Origin: Simmondsia chinensis
Lineage: Eukaryota > Streptophyta > Magnoliopsida > Caryophyllales > Simmondsiaceae
NCBI GenBank assembly: GCA_018398585.1
Contig: JAGTTD010000019.1
Location: 9,337,702-9,401,701 of the forward strand
Reading direction: 5' to 3'
Length of the DNA: 64,000 bases
This document shows, one piece after another, positions 11,930 through 22,747 of the stretch (positions within the stretch are counted from its first letter, which is position 1; every line of letters starts with the position of its first letter). Position numbers and translations under genes: made by a program. The notes under the pieces are model-generated. The model had not been told where the DNA came from. It saw only the letters and a program-made list of their open reading frames with translations, and ran no database searches.

Positions 11930-12496
11930 TTTTTTTAAAAATCAAATTTAAATTATTTTAAATAAAATAATCTTCCCAAAAAAAATGTGATAAAATATTA
12001 CAAATATTTCAAAGAATGTTTTTTTTTTTTTTCCCTAGAAGACAAGTGAAAATTAATCAAATACACTCAATCAATCATCCAAAAATAAAACCAACAAAAT
12101 CCCCAAAACCGATGCTCACCTCTCTTAAGGACTCCAATTATATACAGGGCCCCGACATTTCATTATCAATTCATTCATACTTCACCCTAGCCCGCACACT
12201 TTTGAATTTCAAGGAACATGTTATCCATCAATTTAGAAGTTTCTGTTAGAGTATAAAACTATTTTTGGGCTTTCACCAATTGGCTTAAACTTTTGAAAAA
12301 ATTGGTTTCTTAACAATAAAATAGTTTAAGTTGATGGGTAAAATTTCAAGATAATTTTATACTCTAACAGTTTCCCCAAAGAGACCACTAATGGGAGATA
12401 CAGGCGCTTATTCTTGCCTTTGCTTAGCCGATTATGCACCTTGACCTTAAATCATTTCATATCCTCCTGCAATGTTTCCGTCCTTCTAATAGTACT
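11930..12496 (-). repeat. Third partial copy of an inverted-repeat arm segment with the 3' end of an L1 relic
   Basis: Bases 12015-12496 match the 3' end of the L1 relic at 47812-48170 (T-run, then 'ccaaatacactcaat', 'catttcattat', 'gaatttcaaggaacatg' and 'ccgtccttc' blocks). The match continues across the poly(T) into the non-LINE flank (11940-12012 versus 47725-47805, 'attacaaatatttc'). Shared flank as well as shared LINE means a piece of arm sequence was copied here, rather than a separate LINE insertion. A MITE interrupts it at 12244. Confidence 0.65.
12244..12369. mobile_element. Complete foldback MITE with 5-bp target duplication
   Basis: A 126-bp element starts TGTTAGAGTATAAAA and ends with the reverse complement TTTTATACTCTAACA. 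The arms keep pairing imperfectly to the centre, so the whole element folds as one hairpin. It is flanked by gtttc on both sides (12239-12243, 12370-12374). The same L1 3' sequence at 48028-48040 runs through without it, which gives the empty site. Confidence 0.85.
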
Positions 12497-13422
12497 TGTT
12501 AGAACAAATCTATGAAATACTTGCAAAATCCTTGCAAACGGGTAACCAAAAGTTCTCAGGTGCTAAGATTATGTAATCACTTTTCTTAAGGTTTATTTCA
12601 GTATATAAAATATCATTGGTGATACAACAACAACCAAATATGAAAAGAGGATGTGTAAAGGGAGAGATTGATAGAGATGTAGGTAGATTGAAGTTTTCCT
12701 TTCCCAAGAACACTCGAACACAAAGTGCTTTGAAAACTTTCAAACATTCAAAGTTCACTCACTATGTTCTTTAATTCTTTTCCCTCTTTCTTATGATTTA
12801 ATTCAAGTGAATAACAAGTATGAAATCTGGGAGAATATATATACCATGAAATTTGGTATATTTTGTAGTCGTTGTCGTGCGTTAGTCGTGTTTTGAGGTG
12901 CGTGTTTTGCCTGTTTTGGATTGCTTTCCTGTTTTTGTCATTTCTATATCTCTTTGGTCCCTGTTCTTTCATGGCTAGACTCAGGTTTCGCTTGGTCGAG
13001 TGACCTGTTTTGTTCGCGACTATGTCGCTAATTAGTGAAAAAAAATCATAAAAAGCCAAGAAGAAGAGCCGCATCGAATCGAGAAAGGTCGTAAAAGAAA
13101 ACTGTCAAAAACAGTCCTTTGTGTTGACACACACATCAACACATAGGGTTACTGTAAGATTGTGTGTTGACACACATCGTTTCTCTCCGTGCGCTTCTGT
13201 AAAGGGCTGTGTGTCGACACACGGGCCATGTGTGTTGACACACAGCTGTGCCCCTACGTTTCTATTGGATTGTGTGTCGACACACATGGCCCATGTGTCG
13301 ACACGCACTCTATCATGCTTTAAACACTTGAACAAATATTAGGACAATCTCAAACACATCTTATACATATGTTAAAAATATTTTACATATTATCCAACAC
13401 ACATTTTGAAAATACATCAACA
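12497..13422 (-). repeat. 3' LTR of copia-1 with GTGTGTCGACACAC palindromes
   Basis: On the minus strand it begins TGTTGATG directly after the purine tract and probably ends TTCTAACA at 12497. Bases 12640-13341 match the other LTR. Palindromes of the GTGTGTYGACACAC type occur at about 13120, 13161, 13208, 13229, 13271 and 13294. The left boundary is inferred from TG...CA symmetry alone and may be off. Confidence 0.65.
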
Positions 13423-13990
13423 TTCCCCACCATTTTAAAAATACAATTAATCTCAAAATAACATCTCGAATAAAGGACGCCTTATTGTGCATCAAAGAGG
13501 GTGTCTCCCGATTGAACCCCCGGCTAGTGAAAAGACCGTACAGTTAATCAGATTGAAAATGGTAAACCAAGCTTTGAACCATAAAACTCATTTGACTAAC
13601 CGACTATCCACTCCCAGATCGACACATTTGTGGCCTTGTGTCCTGTACCCTTCGTAAGTGTTTCAAGGCCAAACCTTTAGTCAAAAATCACCCTTTTGAA
13701 GCGGCCAAACTTCAAGACACACTAAGGTGGACCTCGTTGATCATGTCCCTGCAACGTCACACTCAATAAATTCTAAAACTAGGTCCATTAAGAGCAGTAG
13801 CTCATTCTCTTAGATTCTCTGACACAGGTATCAAGCACTTCACACTCCGGATAGAAAAATTCTCATTTAGTACTAGCAGTCACACCGATGACAAGTCTTT
13901 CTCATTGAACCCGAGACCTAGCGTCATACTAGGAGTCGAGTTTAGGGCCTATTATAGGCGACTAATAATGATAGGTTTCAACTCCATCCC
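13423..13990 (-). other. Purine tract and 3' untranslated region of copia-1
   Basis: Minus-strand AAATGGTGGGGAA (13435-13423) next to the LTR is a typical copia polypurine tract. The following ~550 bp up to the end of the RNase H frame is non-coding, with no open frame of note. Confidence 0.65.
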
Positions 13991-15381
13991 TTAATTTGTT
14001 TTCAGAACCGAGTCTCTAGCTAGGCCTTTTGTAAACGGATCCGCTAGATTATGACTTGTTCTCACGAAGTCCACAGTGATAACACCTTCTCGAATAAGGT
14101 GTCTCACTATACTATGCCTTACAACAATGTGTCTAGACTTCTCATTGTACACTCTAGAAAACGTAGCCTGACTATCACAATGAATAGATATCGGTGAGAT
14201 CAGCTTAGGCCACAAAGGTATCTTATACAAGAGTTCTTTTAACCAATTGGCTTCTTTAGCCGTAGACGTAAGAGTTATAAACTCTGCCACCATAGTAGAA
14301 TTAGATATGCAAGCCTGTTTCTTGGAACCCCAAGAAACTGCACCCTCATCAAGCAGGAATACTCATCCGCTTGTGGATGCATGGTCCCCCACATTGAGGA
14401 TCCAACTCGTATCAGAGTACCCCTCCAAAATAGGATAATACCCTACATAAGAAAGATCACAACTCGTAGTCTTCTTAAGGTACTTTAGTACACGATCCAT
14501 AGCATTCCAGTAGCTCTTACTTGGATTGCTGGTATATCTACTCAACTTTCCAACAACAAAGGCTATGCCAGGCCTTACGCTCGTCATAGCATTTATAAGA
14601 CAACCAATGACCTGCACATACCTCAGTTGTGACACTGGAGCACCCTCATTCGGTACTAATATCACACTAGGGTCCATTGGAACGGACACTGGTGCACATT
14701 CATCAAAGTGGATTTTCAAAACATTTTTAATGTAGTGAGACTGTTTCAAGGAAATGGTATCACCTTTCCTTACAATTCTTATACCGAGGATTACCTCCGC
14801 CTCACCCATGTCTTTTATACCAAAGTTTTCCGAGAGAAACTATTTCGTTCTTTCTACTTGTTCCACATCAGTACTGAATATCAGCATATCATCGACATAC
14901 AAGCATATAATGACCTCTTTGCCATTATCAAACTTGCAATAGACACATTTATCTAATTCGTTTATAACGAATCGTTGTTAAGAATAACTTGATCAAATTT
15001 CTTGTGCCACTGCTTCGGGTCTTGCTTTAGCCCATACAAAGAGCGTATGAGTTTACATACTTTTCTCTCTTGGCCAGGAACAACAAAACCTTTCGGTTGT
15101 TCCATGTACACTTCCTCTTCTAGCTCACCATTCAAGAACGCTATTTTGACATCCATTTGGTGAATCGCTAGTTTATAAATTGAGGCAAGGGCTATCAAGA
15201 CCCTTGTCGTCGATATTCTTGCCACAGGACCATACTTATCAAAATAGCCCAACCCATGTTTTTCGGTGAACCTTTTAGCCACCAATCGGGCCTGGAACTT
15301 ATCAATCATTTCGTGGACTTTCATCTTCTTTTTGAATATCCATTTACACCCAATGGGATTACTACTTTGCGGAAGGTCCAC
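13991..15381 (-). pseudogene. copia-1 reverse transcriptase and RNase H (broken)
   Basis: The RT begins with IGCKWIFKKK-type sequence at ~15370 and includes QMDVKIAFLNGELEEEVYM (~15150) and the YVDD catalytic motif (~14909-14877, ICLYVDDMLIF). RNase H follows (LGIRIVRKGD ~14790; PGIAFVVGKLSRYTSNP ~14570; HCDSQATFSRV ~14170; ADPFTKGLA ~14020). At least three frame changes separate these pieces (around 14960, 14809 and 14300). It would have copied element RNA to DNA and degraded the template in cytoplasmic particles. Non-functional now. Confidence 0.88.
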
Positions 15382-16874
15382 TAGGATCCAGGATTATTAC
15401 CTAGGATGGAATCTATCTTATCATTCACAGCCTCTTGCCAAAAGGAGGCATCATGAGACCTCATTGCCTCATTAAACGTCACGAGATCAGCTTCCATGAC
15501 GCAACAATATGGAACCACTTGGTCCACATAGTTCCTCAAACCTTCTACCAAAAACGTGTAGAAGTACGAACCAAAATATTTCTCTTTTCTTGCTCTCTTA
15601 CTCTTTTGGAGTTCTAGAGCACTTTCAGGGACATCTTCCCTCTCATGACGAACATCGTCATATGACACTTAAGTGTCACTCTCAATCGGTACATAATCCC
15701 TCTGTCTAGGGATAGAGGCAAACCGATTCCCATCAAATATGGCGTCTCTCAAATGCCTCTTTCACCTAACTTCTTATGTTTAGGTTCAGGGATTTTAACA
15801 ACTGTCCTATACCTCCACACTTTTAGATAAGTCAAATTAGGGGCTCATTAATTCCACAATTCATGCGGGGTTATTTTGTTTTTCTTATTTGTGACTCTAT
15901 TCAATATATAATAGGCCGTTAACATTGCCTCACCCCAAAATCCATCGCTGAGACCGGAATAGGATAACATTGAGTTAACCATTTCAGTTAGAGTTCAGTT
16001 TTTCCTCTCAGCCGTGCCATTCTATTGTGGCGTATACAGTGCAGTTATCTCATGTATAATTCCAGTGGTTTCGAAATACTTGAGATCATAGTATTTCCCA
16101 CCACGGTCTGACCTAAGGCGCTTGAGGAAGGTCTCACAATATAATTCGGTTTCTGCTTTATTTACTTGAAATCTATAAAGCGAGTCATCTTTGTGATTTA
16201 TAAGATATACATAACAAAATCTTGAACAATCATCTGTAAATGTTATAAAATATTGCTTTCCACCTAAACTTGGTGTATTCTTGAAATAACATAAATCGTT
16301 ATGCACAATTGTCAAGTAAATTAGTCTCTCTTTGCATTGAAGGAAATGGCAATCTCGTTATTTTTGTTAACATGCACGTTTTGCATTCATTAACAATTTT
16401 ATCTATGTGGGTTATCAACGAAGAATTAACCATTTCATGCAATCTATGAAACTTAATATGATCTAATCTTTGATACCACAAAAATGACGAGTCAAGCATA
16501 TAAACAGAATTAGCAGTTTTATTATCAAAGTTCATCTTGAACATTCCATTACATAGATAACCTTTACCAACAAAGACTCGTCCTTTTGACAATATAAACT
16601 TGTCGGCCCCAAAGACCAACTTGAACCCAAACTGATTTAATAGGCCATCGGACATGAGATTCTTCTTCACATCCGGAGCAAAACATACATCGGTTAAAGT
16701 AAGGGTTTTTTCTGAGCTGAAAAGCAAATCAACTTTTTGCTTCCCTTTAACCGGTATAGTAGCCCCATTGCCCATGAACAACACAGTCCCATTGTCCATG
16801 GGTTAAAAAATCGTGAAGAACCCTTTGTCCTTACACACATGTTTCATGACCCTTGAGTTAACCCACCAAGAGTT
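15382..16874 (-). pseudogene. copia-1 protease and integrase (broken)
   Basis: The protease start reads WWVNSRVMKHVC (~16871), where the family has WWxDSGAxxH, so the catalytic Asp and the Gly are both replaced. The rest of the protease (CFAPDVKKNLMS) and the GAG-pre-integrase zinc region (LWYQRLDHIKFHRL, CKTCMLTK) run to 16299. The integrase core has HNDLC (~16300), FITFTDDCSRF, LRSDRGGKYY and then TPQ-stop-NG, AERKN, giving the D, D and E positions. The integrase C-terminus and linker run to 15382 with several stops. Confidence 0.85.
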
Positions 16875-17684
16875 ATTACTTCGGACTAGGTTGACTTCCG
16901 ATATCATCGCCATGAACCTATCGTTCGAATTTTTGGTGCAATGATCAAACCCCTTGCCTTTCTTATTTTTAAGGTGGTAACAGTGCCTACGTAGTTGACC
17001 AGGCTTCTGACACTCCCAACAGACCATTTTCGGCTTCTTGTCATTTTTCTTATTTTAGAAGTGTCCGGTTCTCTTGGTTCCTTTACTCGATTGGCCTTCT
17101 GTTATGACATTGATTTTACCAACGTCACTAGGGCAGTCTTTGTTATCATCCTGTATCCTGGAGCCTTCCTCAACATGGAAATGGTTAACCGATTCCTCAA
17201 TTGACATATCTTCCTTCTATGTTTGAGGCTTTTCTTAACGTCTCTCCTTAAAGGCAGAAGTTTGTCAATTAAAGAAGAAACAACTGTGGCATTATCCATG
17301 TTCATATCATGTTGTTTGAAATTATTCAAAATACGTTCAATTTTATGGAATTGCTCCATGACAGGATGATCATCTACCTTATAATTAATAAATTAACTAA
17401 CCAGGAACTTTTTGCTTGTAGCATCCTCAGCCATGTAGTGAGCCTCAAGTGCATCCTAGAGTGCCCTTGCAGTCGGCACGTTGGAGTAGATGTCAAAGAG
17501 GGCGTCAGTCATACCTTTGAGTATGTGCCCTCTGTAGATATAGTCATCATTCTCCCACTTCTATTTGGCTCTCTACTAGGCCAAAGTATCCTCCTCCTCA
17601 GAAACGGGGAACGAAAATGGTGTATTCAACACATACACCACATTCAAAGTAGTAATGAAGAAGTGTATCTTCCTTTGCCATTGG
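16875..17684 (-). pseudogene. copia-1 gag (broken)
   Basis: Scattered frames recover a copia gag: an MAKEDTLLHYYFE-like start near 17680, MEQFHKIERILNNFKQHDMN (17359 downward), SLIDKLLPLRRDVKKSLKHR, and a zinc knuckle CWECQKPGQLRRHC (~17022-16980) in which the usual His is Gln. Many stops and frameshifts. The ORFs on the opposite strand here are shadows. Confidence 0.8.
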
Positions 17685-17689
17685 CAAAA

Positions 17690-18181
17690 ATTACCACGAA
17701 ATATAAAGAGAGGATGTGTAAAGGGAGAGATTGATAGAAATGCGGGGAGATTGAAGTTTTCCTTTCACAAGAACGTTCAAGAACACGAAGTATTTTGAAA
17801 ACTTTTGAACATTCAAAGTTCACTCACAATGTTCTTCAATTCTTTTTCCTGTTTCTTAAGATTTAATTCAAGTGAATAATAAGTATGAAATTTGGGAGAA
17901 TATATATGTATTCCATGAATAGAAACGTCCCAAAAAGCCAAGAAGAAGAGCCGCATCGAACCTGGAAAGGGCGTGAAAGAAAACTGTCAAAAATAGTCTT
18001 GTGTGTCGACACACATCGTTTCTCTCCGTGCACTTCTATAAAGGGCAGTGTGTCGACTACATGCCATGTGTGTCGACACACAGCTATTCCCCTACGTTTC
18101 TGTTGGATTGTGTGTCAACACACATGGCTCACGTGCCAACATACACCCCTTATCATGCTTTAGACACTTAAACAAATATCA
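17690..18181 (-). repeat. 5' LTR of copia-1, truncated at both ends
   Basis: Collinear with 12636-13341 of the 3' LTR but lacking the internal ~190 bp block. It stops at 18181 where the 3' LTR continues to 13422. GTGTGTCGACACAC palindromes lie at about 18000, 18048 (damaged), 18067 and 18108. No primer site is present beside it. Confidence 0.8.
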
Positions 18182-18275
18182 TGCAGATAAGAATCGAACT
18201 GAAACAAACCGGATTGGAACACAAACTTTAATGTCATAGTGCCTGATAGGAATTGGCCCGAATAATCAAACACGA

Positions 18276-18591
18276 AGAATTAATTCACTTTGAACTGGAA
18301 TGGCTTACATATGAAAGACAAAGAACATGTTCTAATGCTTGCAACAACCAACCGGCCATTCGACTTGGATAAAGTTGCCATCAGGTGATTACCTTGAAGG
18401 TTAATATTATACTTCATTTCTAGAATTTCCAATAGTCACGACAAAGGAATTAAACAACAGATAAGGCATGACATAATATGACTCATTGTATCACAAATTT
18501 CAAGCCAGACATTTTGCGACATTGTCTCCATGACATGTTATATAACATCTTCGACTTTGCTTTTGCAAATTACGATTATTTGAACTGCAAT
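18276..18591 (-). repeat. Fragment of the foldback family (FB3)
   Basis: About 316 bp equal to the reverse complement of FB1 bases ~1275-1600 (from 'gaattaattca' through 'aacatgttctaatgcttg' to 'ttgaactgcaata'). It breaks off exactly where LINE sequence starts at 18592. The ~95 bp before it (18182-18275) is unrelated to the LTR and shows nothing recognisable. Confidence 0.75.
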
Positions 18592-20480
18592 AGGCTGACC
18601 ATGAGGAGTTCATTCCTATGGTACAGAGAGTTTGGGGGACTAGTATTGAGTGCACTCTATGTATCAGCTTACTCAGAAGCTGAAGAGGCTAAAGGGTGAG
18701 CTGAAGGCCCTCAATACTAGGCATTTCAGTCATATTTTGGCTCGAGTGGTGGCGGCGAGGGATGCCTGGACTGCAGGTAAGAGGGCCTTAGATGGTGATC
18801 CTGCGAGTGTGGAGCTTCGTGCTGAGGAGCGCCGTTTATCTCAAGAGTATTCGAGGTTGTGTCGGGATGAGGAGGCTTTCTACCATCAGAAGTCTTGCAT
18901 CCAGTGGCTCTCTTTTGGGGATCAGGGTACCCAGTTCTTCCATAAGTCTGTCGCACATCGGCAGGATAGGAATTGGATCTCTTCTATTGTTCGTCCAGAT
19001 GGCAGGAGGACTTATTACGAGGGGGAGATTTCGAGCACCGGGGTCTCGTACTTTTAGGAGTTATTGGCTTAGCTGAGAGGGCCGCTTTGTGAGGACATTT
19101 CAGGGCTTTTCCAGTCTTCGTTCTGAGTATCAGGCTAGACTGCTTACTCTTTTGATTTCTGATGCTGAGGTTAGAGATGCTCTTTTCTCTACTGGTGATA
19201 ACAGGGCACCTGGTCCTGATGGCTATACCTCCCTGTTCTTTAAGAGGGCTTGGAATGTGGTGGGCCATGATGTAGTTCGGGCTGTCCGTTCGTTCTTCCA
19301 GTTAGGGCTCATGCTTGGCGCCTTGAACACTACCCGTATCTGCTTGATTCCGAAGGTGGAGAACCCCTCTACCTTCACTGACTATTGCCCAATCTCTTGT
19401 TGCAATGTGGTCTACAAGTGTATCACTAAGATCATTGCAAACAGGCTGAAAGGGGTGCTTCCTTACCTGATTGACGATTCTCAATCTGCTTTTATTCCCG
19501 GGAGGCGGATCTCTGACTGTATTCTGGTAGCTTAGGAGCTTATGCGCGACTATTACCTTCATTAGGGGCTCCTCGGCGTGCTTTGAAGGTTGATGTTCGA
19601 AAGGCATTTGACACAGTGCGCTAGGACTTTATCCTTTCTACCATGCGTTTCCTGGGTATTCCCGAGGTTATGATTCGATGTGTTCGGGAGTGTCTTTCCA
19701 CAGCCAGATTCTCAGTCGCCATTAATGGCGAACTTCAGGGGTACTTTGGAATGAGCCGGGGTATCAAACAGGGAGATCCTATCTCCCCCTATCTCTTTGT
19801 CATTACTAAGGAGGGTCTGCGGGGTCTGCTTCGTAGTGCCACTACCGATCCGCAGTTTCGATTCCACCGATGCTGTGAGAGTACTCGCCTCACTCACTTA
19901 TGCTTTGCTGACGACCTTATGATCTTTAGTGAGGCTCATGAGGGTAGTGTCTCAGTCATTCGTGAGATGTTGGATCGTTTTGCCGTTTTTTCGGGGATGT
20001 CCTAGAATGCAGCGAAGAACACTGTCTTCATTTCTGGGGTTGATCCTGAGTTTCAGCAGTCTATTGCAGACGTTTTGGGGTTCAAATTGGGGTAGTGTCT
20101 GGTCAGATATCAAGGGGTGCCGCTTCTATCGTCGAGGCTTCAGTACATTCACTGTAAGCCACTGTTGGACCGCATCCTTTCTCGCGTCCAGCTCTGGACT
20201 TCACAGGGCTTTCATATGCTGGGAGATTACAGCTTATCAGATCGGTTCTTTTTTCTATTCAGGTCTTTTGGGCTTCCTTCTTCCGAAGGCAATTGTCAAG
20301 AAGATTGAGTAGATCCTTGCTGCCTTTTTATAGAGGGGTGCCTTGCTGGCCCCAGGGGGAGCGAAGGTGGCCTGGCAGCACTTATGCTACCCTCGTAGCG
20401 AGGGGGGCTCGGGATTCGGAGCTTGACTGAGTGGAACTAGGCTTCTCTTATGAAGCTTATCTAGGTCCTACTCACTTACC
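18592..20480 (+). pseudogene. LINE reverse transcriptase region (broken)
   Basis: The pre-RT linker is clear (LTQKLKRLKGELKALNTRHF; SRLCRDEEAFYHQKSCIQWL; GDQGTQFFHKS, ~18650-18960). The RT core follows: NRAPGPDGYTSLFFKRAW (~19200), LIPKVENPSTFTDYCPISCC, SAFIPGRRISD, VRKAFDTV in another frame (~19600), GIKQGDPISPYLFVI (~19765) and the catalytic FADDLMIF (~19906). Stops or shifts occur near 19057, 19535, 19620 and 20004. The enzyme would have carried out target-primed reverse transcription in the nucleus. Inactive here. Confidence 0.88.
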
Positions 20481-20499
20481 GTGATTCCCTCTGGCCTCG

Positions 20500-21435
20500 G
20501 TGGATTTTGCCAACCGTCTTCGGAGGAAGATCTTCTGGGAGATTGAGGCCAAGGGTTCGATTCCTTGGTCATGGAGGAGTATCCTTGATATTTGGCCACT
20601 GTGTCACATGGCTTTCAGACATATCATTGGAGATGGCCGAGATACTGCTCTTTGGACTGACTACTGGCTTCCGTGCGGGCGACTCGCAGGGCGGTTGTCG
20701 AGCCGCATCTTGCACTCTATAGGTCATTATTGGGGCTCTCGAGTGTCATATATTATTCATGGTGATCAGTGGAGGTTCCCTCAGGATAGGGTTGAGCTGC
20801 TGCCTTTCTGGGCCTCTGTTGATTTCAGGCCCCAACTGGGTGTTGCAGATTGTATCAGGTGGATGGGTGACAGATCAGGAGTCTTCACCAACAAATCAGC
20901 TTGGGAGATGATTCGTAGTAGGAGGGAGGAGGACTCCATCCATCGTCTTCTCTGGTTCTGGCTGTACATTCCGAGGCATTCATTCATTCTTTGCCTTGCC
21001 TCCTGTGAGCGGCTCTATACTCGTGACAGACTGCTGAGACATTGGGCTCCAGACGTCCTGTCTTTCTGCATGCTGTGTGGTTCAGATGATGAGTCGCATA
21101 GCCATCTCTTCTTCCCCTGCAACTTCTCTGCCTCTGTTTGGTCCCATGTGCCGTCGTGCACCTCTATTGCTTGGCCTATATTTCCTGAGCGTGAGCTTGT
21201 ACAGTGGGCTTCTACTCAGCTCTGTGGCCATGGGGTGGATCGCAACCTCGCCTACCTTTGCTTCTCTGCGACGGTTTACATCCTTTGGTATGAGCGTAAC
21301 CTGAGGATTCAGCATTCTCAGTCCAGACCTTCTGCTGCTGTCATCGAGGAGATCACAGGACTGGTCCGCAACCGCCTCATTGGTGCTCCTACGCTCTGTG
21401 GCGCTCAACGTCACACTCAGCTCCTGCAGGAGTAG
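20500..21435 (+). pseudogene. LINE zinc-binding (zf-RVT) C-terminal region
   Basis: An unbroken 312-codon frame covers the C-terminal region of a plant L1 ORF2 protein: FWEIEAKGSIPWSWRSIL, GDGRDTALWTDYWL, a zf-RVT core RHSFILCLASCERLYTRDRL, then CMLCGSDDESHSHLFFPC, which supplies the C-x2-C ... H ... C ligands. The first ATG is not a true start because the frame is the tail of the RT polyprotein. It is the best preserved frame of this element and ends at TAG 21433-21435. It has no separate gene status. Confidence 0.85.
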
Positions 21436-21642
21436 GGGATTGAGCATTAGTCTTATTTTGGCTTCATTGCTTTGTTTCCTTTATTTGGTCATGTTGACTT
21501 TTGACGATCTGCCTTGATTTGTTTCATTTTTTAATTCTTTGATGTAGGCCTTTTATGGCGATGACTTGGGGTATGCCCCTCATAGACTTGTACATAAATT
21601 CTTTCTCATATATGGTATATATCAATGACTTACCAAAAAAAT

Positions 21643-22255
21643 TTTTCATTAAAAGCAGAAGCAAAATCATAAACTAAACAATTGAGAAAGTTTATTGTAG
21701 GTACCATGAAATTAATATATTTAAATAATAATTTATATATTTCACAAATAATTTATATATTTTTAATAATATTTAATATGGAAAAATATTTTAATAATTA
21801 ATTTTATATTTATGATATTTGAAAAATATTTTAAATTTTGAAAATATTTTTTTTTAAAAATTAAATATGTTCAAAATATTGAGAAAATATTTTATAAATA
21901 CTAAAGTTTATTTAAATATTTAAGAAATATTAATATACTTTTAGAAAATATTTTTAATGATGAAAATAATATTTTGAATATTTAAAGATTATATCAAATA
22001 TTGAGAATGGTTCATGGGTGATTTTTTTTTAACTATAAAAGACTTCTATTAATGTTATTTCTGGTAATTTTATGGAAAAAACACTTTTTTAACATTGGAC
22101 AAACACTCCCAATAATACCATAAGTACTTCTTTACTGGTTGGGCAAATACAAACTGCTTATTTGAAGCAGCACTTTTTACGAAATTGCTTTTACAAAAAG
22201 TATTTATGAAAAAAGCAATTTTTTCACATCAATCTCAAATAGGCCATTATTCGAC
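21643..22255. mobile_element. MITE remnant, left-arm copy (partner of 50654-60884)
   Basis: AT-rich sequence ending in AATCTCAAATAGGCC (22234-22248), the reverse complement of the 50654 end. The outer ~80 bp, with the other inverted end, is missing because the LINE abuts at 21640. The interior carries AAATATTTT runs and the AAAAGCACTT / TGCTTTTA pairs typical of these elements. Confidence 0.6.
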
Positions 22256-22423
22256 TTTAGCATGCTATTGAGTTAGTTTTAGAGGGTTGTGGATCTCAAA
22301 CATGATATAATTATGTGATTGAGATCCGAGTTTCTTAATTCAATTATTTAACATTTCATATTTATTTTCTTGTGAATTTAAATTAAATACGATCTGTTTT
22401 AGGATTTTTTTGACCAAAAAAAT

Positions 22424-22642
22424 TCAACTTGTAATTGAGCTTAATCGATATGCCCCCATGGTCATACTCGTGCCTGCTAATCCCAAAAATGGCCATGATT
22501 TACCTATTCTGGTTAGATTAACCCACAATTTGTTTTGAAAGTGAGCAAACATAGCTAATATTGTCACAAATTCATGGCTAGTGTTCATATGGTTCATATT
22601 TAGAGTGAGTTGGTTGTTTTGTGATAATAAGTGATGTTGCAC
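22424..22642 (-). CDS. Unexplained 72-codon ORF, frame partly kept in both arms
   Basis: The frame reads SHEFVTILAMFAHFQNKLWVNLTRIGKSWPF, and the right arm (about 50280-50450, plus strand) reads nearly the same with an early stop after GKSWPF. No domain is recognised, and there is no promoter or splice context. The ~55 shared codons contain several amino-acid changes, so purifying selection is not obvious. It could be a captured exon fragment or simply a chance frame in a repeat. I doubt it is a gene. Confidence 0.2.
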   Translation of the reverse strand: MQHHLLSQNNQLTLNMNHMNTSHEFVTILAMFAHFQNKLWVNLTRIGKSWPFLGLAGTSMTMGAYRLSSITS

Positions 22643-22747
22643 TAAAATTCTCCATCCACTACTAACCTCCGTTATTATTCTAACTTATGTTTAAACACTC
22701 TGAATCAAATAAAGAAACAAGAGTTCTAATTTTTGTAAAGTATAAAA

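Larger units (their letters stand above)
12497..18181 (-). mobile_element. Decayed Ty1/copia retrotransposon (copia-1)
   Basis: On the minus strand the order is LTR (18181-17690), gag with zinc knuckle, protease, integrase, RT and RNase H, purine tract, LTR (13422-12497). Integrase before RT is diagnostic of Ty1/copia, and the sequence style is close to the Tork group. Every domain carries stops or frameshifts. The 5' LTR lacks its first ~80 bases and its last ~140 bases, and the primer site is gone. The 3' LTR contains an extra ~190 bp at about 12850-13045. An old, immobile copy. Confidence 0.88.
18592..21640 (+). mobile_element. 5'-truncated L1-type LINE
   Basis: It encodes, in order, the linker before RT, the RT domain and the zf-RVT zinc-binding domain, then a ~200 bp 3' tail ending in an A-run (21634-21640). 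The apurinic endonuclease domain expected upstream is missing, as in typical 5' truncation. Frame shifts and stops split the RT. The 3' end abuts the outer edge of the large inverted repeat. The 5' end abuts a foldback fragment, so no target duplication can be seen. Confidence 0.88.

Noticed and set aside
13105..13342. Overlapping ORFs on both strands and a CRISPR-like look
   Set aside because: They are caused by the repeated GTGTGTCGACACAC palindromes in an LTR. Spacers are short and irregular and the genome is a plant.
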